Source of the DNA: Incurvaria masculella
Lineage: Eukaryota; Arthropoda; Insecta; Lepidoptera; Incurvariidae
Direction of reading: 5' to 3'
Assembly: GCA_946894095.1 (NCBI GenBank)
Contig: OX335649.1
Coordinates: 13,038,001 to 13,102,000 of the forward strand
DNA length: 64,000 bases
Shown here: positions 12,343 to 24,300 of the stretch, piece by piece
How positions within the stretch are numbered: the stretch's first letter is position 1
Layout: each line of letters opens with the position of its first letter
The notes under the pieces: generated by a model
What the model was told of the DNA's origin: nothing
The model's input: only the letters and a program-made list of their open reading frames with translations
Databases searched by the model: none
Program-made: the position numbers and the translations under genes

Positions 12343-15300
12343 CTGGGGACAATATTACATTCTGTAGTTGTTTGAGCATTATCTAATCCAAGCTCTGGGG
12401 GGTTACCACCGTAAGTTAACTCGCCTGGAGCCCATTACGATGGCATCGTCACCAAAATTGAATTAGGCATCAGCCGCTAGTCAGGCCTTGGTTGACTTTA
12501 GTAAAAAAAAAAACGTTTTCGTTCTAATCAAGCAGCACAATTGCTATTGTGTACCTACCTACAGATATTTTAGATTGTCTCTCATCACCCCAAAGGTTGA
12601 CTGGAAGAAATCACTCCTAGTGATAAGTCCGCCTTTGTGCAATTTTGTTGTTGTTTCGAATTGTTTTTGTAATTTTACATGTTTTCTATTGCACAATAAA
12701 TAATTTATTCATTCATTCATTCATTCAAGCAGGACACTTTTTTATAGGAAATCCGTGATGCCAACTTTGTATACTGAGCCTGGTTTTCACCAAGTGCTGA
12801 TTTATTTTAATTGACACTTAAAGGGCCTTTATTACTAAGAGTTGATTATCTTGTACTGGTGTCGATTGGGAGATGGTAATAAAGGCCCTTTAATCTGAGG
12901 ATTAAGCTAATCAGTATTTGGTCGAAGAGAACCTTTGATAGTTAAGCTCTATTAAACCTAAGTGCTATCGTCATTGGAGTCGATTTCATTTAGATGAGTG
13001 CCTGAATTAAAAATTACATCTTTTCCACAAAAATGTACTAGGTGATTTTTTCAAGTTTGCCTTTAGGGCCAAATCCGAAACTATAAGATATAGCGAAAAA
13101 CATTTTTTTTTTACATATTAGATTTTAATTCAACGGGCTGGTGGCTCAGGGGTGCACTGACTTGCCTTTCATTCCAGAGGTAATGGATTTAAATCCTCGC
13201 GCCACTTTCATGCACCACTTTATTTCTCTGTAGAGTTGGACGAGTGCAACGAGAAAAAACCTCTCGAACTTATTTTCTCGTTGGATGAGTGCATTTCGTC
13301 ACGAATAAAAGTTGTTTCACGGTTCGGAATCCATGTAAAACTGTCTCTTCCCATACCAAGTGGGTTGAACCAGCCCAGGTGGGTACCTCGCATTAGATGA
13401 AAGGATGTTCGAAGCGACAAACATTGACCATTTTTTCCATCCAGTTCAATGTAGCCGTGCTCATAAAGGGACGTTCCTGCTATGGCTTCTAACTCCTTCG
13501 GGATTGCGGTGGGTTGGGCTAATACCATGACGGTGGGTGTGGGACGTCATTTAAGTTAAATGATAAAAAACTGCTTGACTGGCCTACTCAGTCAGCCACA
13601 ATGGCCCAGTGGCGCGACACTTCGGCGATCGCTCTCCGAAGTTAAGCAACGCTGGGTCCCGTCTGGTCTTGGATGGGTGACCATTCGACCGTTGAGAGAG
13701 GCTGGCCGTGGTTCGGATTCCACGTTAAACTGCAGGTCCCCTTCCTTACTAAGAGGCGCACAAACATCGGATAGTACAATGTTAACGTAACTTTAATCCG
13801 TGTGAAGAGCACACGAACAACGCAATCCGCGTAAGTTAATAGCGAAATGTAAACAATTAAAGCCGTCCGTTGCCGCCGGCCGCCGCGCCGCCGCCGGCGC
13901 GCCGCGAGGGCGCGAAGCGGAAGGAAGTTGGGCGGCGGCGGCGGCGGCACGAGGGCGGGCGAAAAAGCGCAATTCTACCTAAGCGATAGTCGAAAGGAAG
14001 TTAATTTGTATTCAAGCGTTTTGGTGTGATTCACCGGATGATATCTGAGTTTGTAGAGATATTTTAACTAGTTAATTACGTTTCTCAGAAGCTCTGAAAA
14101 TAAAATAATGAATCGTCAAATACGATGTCTATTACGGTTTAATTAATGGAATAATGCCATGGCCGTGTTATTATGTGAGAAAGTCATATCATGTGATAAC
14201 AATAATCCGGATACATAATTGAAAAAAAAATATCTACCAAAAAGAGCTGAAATCCTTCCATTCCATCCACATACATCCTAAAGGATTATAAATACGTTAC
14301 GCTCACTAATTGAGCGTAACGTGACGTTCGTTTTAGATTGTTCGGTTTTTTGTTGTTTAATTGTTTAATTTTTTATTTTTTTTTATTTTACTTTATTCGC
14401 AAAGAAAACAGTTCATACACTTTCATATAAAATAATGATAACAGAAAAAAGCATAAGCCTATAAATCTTCGACATAAAATTAAACTTAGTAATAGTAAAC
14501 TTAAATATCTCAAAAGCTAATCCTAGCTTCTACAATTACCGGTTATGTAACCTATTCAAACTTAAACATATTTATCAGAAACAGTAAATAACAAAAATTA
14601 CCAAAATTTATCTAAATTTCCTAATTTATCCTAAATGTATCTAAGGTAACCTTATGATCTCTTGGAGGGTAAGTTCTTCGAATCGTCCAAGAGCGATGGT
14701 AGCTGTATAGGTTCTGGCACACACATTGCTGACCAGGCCTTTAAAATAAGTCTAGATAGACGTTGTTCGAGATCCAGGTTCCGCGTAAAACTGTTGGACC
14801 TCTTGTCAATAACATGGTGTTAGGATTTATCCCGCCCGCATCGCATTGAATGAACGATGGTCGAAGCGGCAATGAACATTTTTTTTTTCATTCAGAACTA
14901 TTTAGCCCTGTAAGAAAAGGAATATTCTGGCATGGCACTTAGTATTTAGCTCATAACAGTAGGTGTGGTATTAGTAATCAATATCCGTTTTGATTTGGAT
15001 TTGATGAACTGATTTCACGAACATTTTATGTAACCTGATAAAGATGGTTAATACTCAACAACTACCGTTATGATAATAGCCCAATACACCACATTCCCGA
15101 AGGTTCTCTACCTTGCCAGGACCTTCCAAGGCTACACTGAGCTGGATGGAAAACACGTTAAATTTTTCATTACCGCTTCTACCATAGTATCATTCAATGT
15201 GGTGGTATCAATCCGGGCGGACATAACCCTACCATCTAGTATGGGAAAGGGATCTACACTTTTACATGGGTTCTGAACCATGATACAGCTCGCATTCGTA

Positions 15301-18300
15301 ACGAGATGCACCTATCCAACTCGGAAAGAGAAATAAAGCGAAGAAAGTAGAGATTTATTTCACTACTGACAAATTTAGAATGAAATACATGTAAAAGTGT
15401 TCCACGTTACATTCTAATAAGCAGAACTGGCACAAGCAGTTGAGTGATGTTTGTAAACATTGCAAGCTCATGTTCTCATTTCCTACAGCAATATTTTCAC
15501 ACGCAAAACACAAAGTTGTAATGTTTCCCCGAGTTGCCCGCTCAGAACGCATGTAGCGGGGCAGGCAGATCGTGAGCCCGATACGAGAATGTCGCGTGCG
15601 ATAAAAAGAAAACGTCGGCCCGAGCGGGCTTTCGACGTCATTAACTGTCTGCTGAGATTGTTTTTATCGTTGAAAAATGTTATAGAACGCTGATAAATAA
15701 AATTTATGATTTATTTTGAGAAAAGCGACACAAAGTTCGATCATTCAAAATTATGAATAACCAGCTGAGGTACCCGACTCCGCTCGTATCAATGTCGTTT
15801 AGGAATGATGTCGGGCCGAATTATTTCCTGGATATACGATGAGTTCCCCATACAAACTTTCATCCCCTATTTCACCCCCTTCGAGATTTAATTTTAGCCT
15901 TATGTCCTTCTCAAAGGTCCAGACTATCTCTAGACTGAAATTCAATAAAATGTGTTCAGCGGTTTAGGTATGCCATATGCCGCGCTTAGAAATAAAAAAA
16001 TTAACCGTTTTTACCTTATTTTATAGAGCGCATTCGAAAGCAACCTCCAATCAGAAGTTCTTATAAAATACGCAAAACCGAAATGATCAGAAGAAGCAGT
16101 ATTTGAAGGAAAAGAAAAGAGCGCTCATAGCGAAAATAAATACAATTCCAATTACAACATTTTTTTATGCAACCGTTCCGATGCTCTTACTGTCTAAATC
16201 GCATCAACTTTTTTGAGAACAGCGGCCGCTGCCATTATAACATTGCAAAGATTTTGCGCCATCTAGCGTTTCTGTTGTAGATATATCTACGCTATGTCGT
16301 GAATTCGATTGCTCGCCTAGGCTCATCACTGTAATTTTAGTGTAATGTTATTTTAGTGTTCTGTAGGACTACTCTTGGAATTCCGTGCTCAGGAATCAGG
16401 AATCTTTTAGTCGAGAAAACTGCTCATATAGCAGTCACCATTGCGGATTTCTCGACTAAGATATTCTGGAGCACGATATTTCTATTATTCAAGGTCACGG
16501 TAAAAAAGTAGTTACCCTTATAGGACAAAAATGTCCGTCAGTCCGTGCATGCGTCGAGAACAAAATGCATGCTTTCCTCTGAGGAACAAAAAAAATATCA
16601 AGTTGAATTGTAATCAAACACTAAAAATCATGTATCTAAATTAATGCGATGAAAATATGCGATTTATGTCACAAATGTATTTTGATGCTCGCAAACCAAT
16701 TGATAAAAATCTATTCGCTACTTTCAGTTAACCTAAATAGAATCATGTAATTTTGCACGAAGCAAGGTCACAGGAAAATGAAAAATCCATAACCGTTGGT
16801 TGGTAATGCAAGCAAAATATATGCCTCTTTACTAATAAACCTAGATCATCGTCTGAATAGTTATACAATGTTTTGTCCCTTTCTCTCGAACTCGTATCTG
16901 CATGTGAATGCAAAGGACGAAACATTCAGATGATGATCTGGGTTATTAGTAACAGGATTAGCCTATAGGGTAAGCATCCTAAGTAAATTCTCAAAAAAAT
17001 CACATTGATTAATTACGTTGCACTTGGACGTGGAATGAAAGTGGTTGAAAAACAAGAATTATTAACGGCACGAAGGGTTGTTTTCCGGCGCGGCGTCGGA
17101 CAGGGGAAGTTTCCGGGAGCAAGGGGTGGGGAGGGGAGGTGACGGATGATAGATGATGTACCTTCTCTCGTGCTAGTACACAAGTCAAGAGAGCCACTTC
17201 ATTCCTGATTACCAACACGAAACTATCGCGGTCTTCTGCCGTGGCAACAAACGACCTGGAGTTATTTTTCAACGGTACATAATGATAGCATTCGATTGTA
17301 CCCAATGCGAGTGACTTTTTGATGATTGACACGTTTAATTATTTTGAGTTAGATGAAGTTGACAACAATCAAATAAATTTAAAGTCAAGTAGCCAACTGT
17401 TACCGCAATTGGAGCATTAATAGACAAAACCAGAGTCATATGCGTCAGCTGTATTAGGTCAAGTATTTTCAAGTTCGCATTGTGTGAAAGCGTACCATAT
17501 AGGTATTATTTTTACAAATATCACAGAGTTGTTAAACCTACGTTAAGTTTAACTTTTACTGTGCATTATGTTTGTCAGTCAGTCAGTCAGTCCGTCAGCG
17601 TGTTTGCGTCCACTGCTAGACATACGCCTCTCCAATTTGTCTTCAGTCCTCCCGGCCTTCAGCGGTACGGAACCACCCGCCGACGCACTTGATGTCGTCG
17701 TCCCACCTGGCGGGTGGTCTTCCTACACTCCGTTTTCCTGTCCACGGCCGCCAGGGTAGAACACGGTTACTCCAACGGTCGTCGTCTCTTCAGCTGACGT
17801 GACCAGCCCACTGCCACTTGAGCTTAGCCACCCGGTGTCTAATATCGACTACTCTGGTACGTCGGCGGATTGCCTCGTTACGCACCATATCCCGTGGCGA
17901 TATTCCCATCGCTCTATGCATTATTTTTAATGAGCGTAAATTGACTACATACTGAGTTCAGCAAATATTATGACGAAGAATACTAAAAGTTGCTACCAAA
18001 ATATATGTATGTATATACTTATATATTATATGGAATAGAAAAGGTTGTGCATGCTAGTTAATATCGAACAATTCCAATACGGTATTCAATGCTTCATTCA
18101 TACAACGAACTTTGATTGGATTATTGTGAGCCTGACTTTTACGCAGCACGGTAACGATAAATTTGTATTGATTTCTCTGTCATGGTCTGAATGTAGCGTA
18201 AATACGGGTATTTATAGTAGTATGAATGTATTTGAAATTTTTGAGCCTAATGTGCTGAAAAAACCCTTTTTAATAGTGTTTCACTGTAATAATGGTGTCT

Positions 18301-21300
18301 TTGCAATAAAGTATACCACCCTAAAGACCAAAATCGGTGGTTGCTCGGTGGGTCCTAGTAGTAATCGTTATGTTTATTATTTAGACCAATGCATAACTGT
18401 TACAGACTTTGTAACCAGCATGTCTATTCCTGGCATTCAGTAATCAGGACTCAGGAATCCTGTTTATTTTTTCTACGGATTCAAAATTCATTTTTAATCC
18501 GTGATTTTCAGTTGATACGAAATACAAACCAATTTACGGAATTATTGTTTTTATATTGTTAATTATTATATTTTTAATTATGATATTATTATTATTATTA
18601 ATTTACGGAAAAAAATGATTGGTTAAAAAAATTATGCTCCGGAATATTTTCGTCAAGAAAATCGCTTTCAAAACCGCTACACAAGCGGTTTTCTAGACTC
18701 AGGATTCCTTAATCCTGATTACTGAATGCCAGGAATAGACCTGCTGCAGTACTCGCGGAAATTACAACTACGCAAAGAGCCACTCCCCTGGACTGCGGCC
18801 TCGATGAGGCAGCCAATCTCTCTTCGCCTTTGCCACGACCTAAGCTATTTTCCGTGTCAAGGAATAAGGTCTTTGCCTTGGCGCTAGTGTAAGCTGCTCT
18901 ATGTGTTGGCAACCAAGCAAGTAAATCGGCCACACGATCTTAAGCGACACGGACGAATAGGTACCTTCGAAAGTGCTCCCACCCCGGCGCAATTACCTGA
19001 GGCGACGTGCAGTGACAAATAGCAGGGCAAGTGCTTATAAATCGTAGGGCGCTGATTACTGGGTTGCTTTACAGCTGGAGGCCAATTCTGGGAATTTCCA
19101 GTTGGTGAATCAGGAGTGTTTTCATGCACGGACGTAGCCAGGGCGGGAGAAGGAGTTTAAACACCCCTAAATACTTAAAACATCACATTAAAAAAAATCA
19201 TAGGAATATTAATGTCATTCCATGCACGTTTTGTGGTTTTCATGTCTTAAACTCTCCCCCGATACTAAAACCTGGCTACGCCCGTGTCTCAGGAGATGTA
19301 TTCACTTTGACATGACTTTGGTATTTGGTAATTGATTGCAGTGTCATACGTAATCAGTGGAACGAAATGAAACATTTCCATATGTTCTGAAATCAACGTT
19401 AACGAAAAATTCCGTTTCCATAAGCAATACGTGAATGCACCAGAATAGGTCAGGAGATATTTACTTATTCAATGAGGATTTATTCCGTACGTAAACGAAT
19501 TAGCGCTAGAGGTAGCCTTATTCTCGTTTTCATCGAGTCAGGGTGGCCAGAAGATGTGACAGAAACGGATCCGAATAGCGGCAGTGTAGCCACCTTTGCG
19601 TGATGGTACATACACTGACGGTAGCGCCACGCAGTCGAGTTCCAAAGACACGTAAGAACTGCATAGGACGCCATTAAGTGAATAACGAATATTCGATGTT
19701 GCGTGTCCCAAATTTGTAAGGGAACCGACTGGCCGGCTCCACCGTCAATGTATTATCATTAAATGTGGCTACGCTGCAGCTACACGAATAAGTTTCTTTC
19801 GCCACTCCCATATTTCCTTATTCGATGGTTGTTTTATATTTTATTTGATTTCAATCTAAGTTACCTAAGCAAAGTTACCTCATGAATAGTGTTAAAAAGT
19901 GTTAATTGCCAAATAATACTCTTTCTGAACTGAGTTACTTTTTTGAATATATAACACATGAGTGGCTAATTTCTACTGTCATGAAATTTAATTTTTGAAA
20001 TTTAATTGTCAGCCTTGGTGGCCCAGTGGCGCGACACTTCGGCGATCGCTCTCCGAAGTTAAGCAACGCTGGGTCCGGTCTGGTCTTGGATGGGTGACCA
20101 TTCGACCGTTCAGAGAGGCTGGCCGTGGTTCGGATTCCACGTTAAGCTGTAGGTCCCCTTCCTTACTTACTAGGTGGTAGGGTTTATCCCGCCCGGGTTG
20201 GTACCATCGCATTGGATGAACGATGGTCGAAGCGGCAATGAAAATTGTCCGTGTTTTCCATCCAGTTCAATGTAGCCGTGCAATATAAGGAAGGTCCTGG
20301 CATGGCACCTAGTTCCCATGTGGTGTGTTGGGCAAAAAAAAAACCTAATCGTTCTTACGTGTAGCAGAAATTCTAGAACATCAGGAGTGAGCGAATACGT
20401 TCAACACTAAATTGTACACACGAGGTAACTTTGTTTCAGGTAACTTAGATTTCAATCAAATGTCATCCTAACTGATGAGACACGGGTTCATCGTCACTAA
20501 AAGGTCAAAGGGAACGCGTTACCCCAGTCGCGTCGTGGCACGGCTCTATCCTTCAGTCTGAACCGCGCGCTTAGCTAATAACTATAAGCAATAAGTTTGT
20601 GTGTTGATATCGGGTATCAACTTTACTCAAAGCTTGAGTAGGATTCATAAAAATTGTTTACCGGCTTACGAGTGAAGTATAAAACAAGCCTCCACGGTGT
20701 TCCAACTCATATAACTAATTTTGTTCAAGGAACACAAAAAATATTTTCACTTAGAGCCACGAATGAATGAAATATGTTAAAACCATTGTAGTAATTGCGG
20801 TAAAATTATTTTCAGAATTCCAGGTATATTGTTTTTGTTGTAATTAGTGATTTGAAGTTTTACACCTTTAAATAAAAACATATTTTTGTAGTTATAACAA
20901 AAGCCTAAAAATCTAAGATTGTTCTCGGGACAACCAATCTGTGTGCAAAATATTGTATCCGATATCCGCGCAAAAAACGTTGTATGGGTCGAAACAGTGT
21001 TATCGAAACTATGTTGCATTGAATACGAAAATCTGTCTAATTTTCTTTAATTTGAAAATTAGTAAAATGAGTATCGTGAAAACGATGCACACAAGATTGA
21101 ACCAAATTAGCCTTTATGAGCGCCTTTCCCGGACCAACTTTTCGCGAGCTAGGCTTGATGATTAACATTTTTATATGTTTATGTTTTATTGTTCAGAAAT
21201 CTACGTCCAAACTTATGTATTACATAAGGAGCGCGAAAAAAAAACAAGAAACTTAGAAACCGAACACAATTTTATAATATACATTTAATGGTCTTAAAAA

Positions 21301-24300
21301 TCGATTTGATAAAATAAAGTTATTTTTAGTAAAATTTGGATCTCCGGCAAAAAGTTGTGGGCAGCATCTTCTTGTCACATTTGTAAAGTGAAATGAGCGG
21401 GTAGCCCCGCCTCCGGCTACGAAGCGGAAGAACATTACCTTTAGAATTATCTCTAGCTAAAATGACACGTACGGCGATATGTTCTCATTTATTCCTAGAC
21501 AGTTGTGGCGACATAAACACATACATATAGCAGCCAGCGCAGGTGCGAGGGCGGCGTCGAGGGCGTGCGGCAGGGACGAATGAAGGATACAGTGGATGGC
21601 GTAGCCACTTTACATACAATAACGGTAGCGCCTGCGAGTCGGTTAACTAACTAATTCGCTCGCCATAGTAAATCAACTCGCTGGGTGAACAGGTAAGTTA
21701 GTGATAAAATCTGACGTTTCGATGCATTTCGTAAGATGATAAATGATATTTTTGATTACATGATTTATGATGAAACGGATTTCATCATAAACCTGTGACA
21801 TATCGGTACGTGTATATGGACTGATTTTGATATAAAAATATGTGTGTTTGAGCTGATTCCTGGAGGGTTAGGGCCGAGTGCACGAAAGGACAAAAAATCA
21901 AAATCAACGTCAACGTACGATCAAACACGTCACTTTGTGTGGACAGTATGAAAGGAAGTCTATACGGATCACTAAAAGTGACGTGTTTGCACATTGATTA
22001 ACTCGGCCGTCTCTTCGTGCAACCGGGGCTTAGACTCACAAATGGACCCGGTAGGTGGTGCTGCGATCAACTCCTAGGTTGACCCGAGCAGACCCGGAAA
22101 CCTCAGGTAGCATACAAACAAAGTACACCTACTCCAGAAAATAGTAAAGGTAGTAGTCGGATACTATCTTTCTTTTCAAAATAGTTTTTCCTTTTTTCGT
22201 TCTTTCCTTTCTCAATCAAAAAATATGCAAACTTTTCTCTCAAACTTTATAATGAGCCAGGTCTTGGCTATTAATATCAGTCTCTACGTGGCCTCCTAGA
22301 AAACGTTAATTTGATCAGTAATTGTGAAGACGTGCCTTTCTTCACCTATCTCTCTCTGAAGTCGCGACGTCACGAGAAGTTCAAGGACAAAATAAAAGTA
22401 ACATCTTCTCACGGAGAAGATGTTATCGTAATAAAACTATGTTTAATAAGCATTCACGCAAATTGTTATTTAATTATCCCTTGTCATGATTAAACCAATT
22501 CACCAAGTTATGTAACATTACTATAATGCTTTATTAATTAGCATTCTTAAGATGTACATGAAAAAAGAAATTAAATACAAAATACAAAAGGTGTAGTCTT
22601 GGCAGATACCTCTACAACACAATATTAAGGGCATGCAGAAAAATAAGAATAAAATCTGCTGTCAATGAAATTGGAAAATATTGCAGTGTTAAAAGAAATT
22701 TAACGAAATGTCGTGAAAAATTTTTTTTTCTTATAAACAGCCAAATATGTATTAATGACATTGTCGCATGTCATATCTAATTTTATATTTACCACATCAG
22801 ATGTTGTATACTACGCAGTGACTATGTGGAAACCAAATTTTTTTAAGGTCAAAATAATCTATGGCTGAAATAAAACTTGTAAGATTACAAATCCTAAAGT
22901 AATCCCAAAGTTCCTGGTCGGGGAAAATATAAACGCATCATAAAAAGCTAGCAGAAAACGTATTGATCATGCAATGATTCCTTGATTGCAAGACCGCTCT
23001 CCATTTTCACCACCACCAGTTAACCTAAAATCCGATAGGTAACTTTCGGTTACATGGCATATTTACATGGTGTAATCGAAAAGTACCTTTTGTAGCTGGA
23101 TATGGTGGAAACGGGCGAACGAGAAATCTTTGTCGTTGCTGCAAGAACATACGAAAAAAAAAACATACCAAACTTTTCAATTCGAAATACAAAGAATACT
23201 TTAGAATTTAGAAGGTAAAATAATTCTAAAGAATCGATTAGACATGTTTGTGGTCATGTAAACTATTGTCCTTTTTCTTACTAAACTATTGCCCTTTCAA
23301 TTTTTTTTGTTACTATATTGCGGCTATATCGGGGCTTACAAAAATATCAAGGCCATCCGTTTGCTTTTCCCTTTTCTGGCAAAAATATGACGCGCTGACG
23401 ATTTTTCGAATTTCCAATTCGACGCTTGTCAGCGGGCCGTCAGCGTGCCGTCAGCGGGACGTCAACCTACAGAAAGCGATTGAGAACGGCCATGGAAGCA
23501 CCGACAACTCCGGGGAGGGTATTAAAAAGTCGAACTTGCAAATTAGCCGGGCGTAGAGAAGTTGTGCACTGGTTGGGCCGCGTCCTCCAAACAGACATTA
23601 AAAGTCCGGGTCAATGTCAGCCAATGCAATAAATTTTAATAAACTGTAAAGTACTTAGAAGCTGACCTCCGTATCGGCAATTACTCAAAAACTTTGTATC
23701 AGAAAAGTATGCGATACTAGATTAACATGAAGGTGAGCTCCATGGATTTTAAGCGGTGGATCTGTAGTTCAAAATAATTGACATAAGCTCGTTTATTTCG
23801 GGATCGTATGGCCAGGCACTCACGTAAGAGGTGTCCGACAGTGCCCATGGGGTTTTTATGGGGGGCTGCGAGAAACCGTATCAATGCAAAGAATGGTTGC
23901 AATCTGAGATGGCCTTATGTCACTAAAACCTTATAGGGGTGAATGGGCTTTAAAATATTTAATGGAGAGACTATTCATTTCTGATGTCATTCAACGGTGT
24001 GACCCGCGAGAAAAAGCTAGTATTATATTATATAGTATGGTGTAACGAAGCACTTAGCGCATCTCCCTTTCCCGCCAAAATAACTAACCGATTTCCTACG
24101 AGCTCGCAAGTTGCGGGTAGATTGAATGTACTTACGCACCGGCGGAGGAGCGCGGGGGACGAGACGCGAACGTTTTGAAGCGCAAGAAATAGACGAACTA
24201 TTTTGGAAATTCTTTTGAAACGATTATTTGTGAACATTGGGTGTATTGTGTGACCGTGCTTGTAAGACCTCTGCTGTGCAAGAATGTGAGAACAGCTCTG

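Noticed and set aside
11999..12367. 122-codon Arg-rich plus-strand frame
   Set aside because: It is the antisense of the Popeye C-terminal exon and arises from the GCC repeat.
18045..18443. 132-codon plus-strand frame
   Set aside because: Its last codons lie in the MITE terminal repeat at 18416-18748, and the rest shows no domain or splice support.
20049..20099. 5S rRNA gene
   Set aside because: Only the internal promoter part matches, and it is embedded in a SINE head with SINE body downstream and repeated elsewhere.
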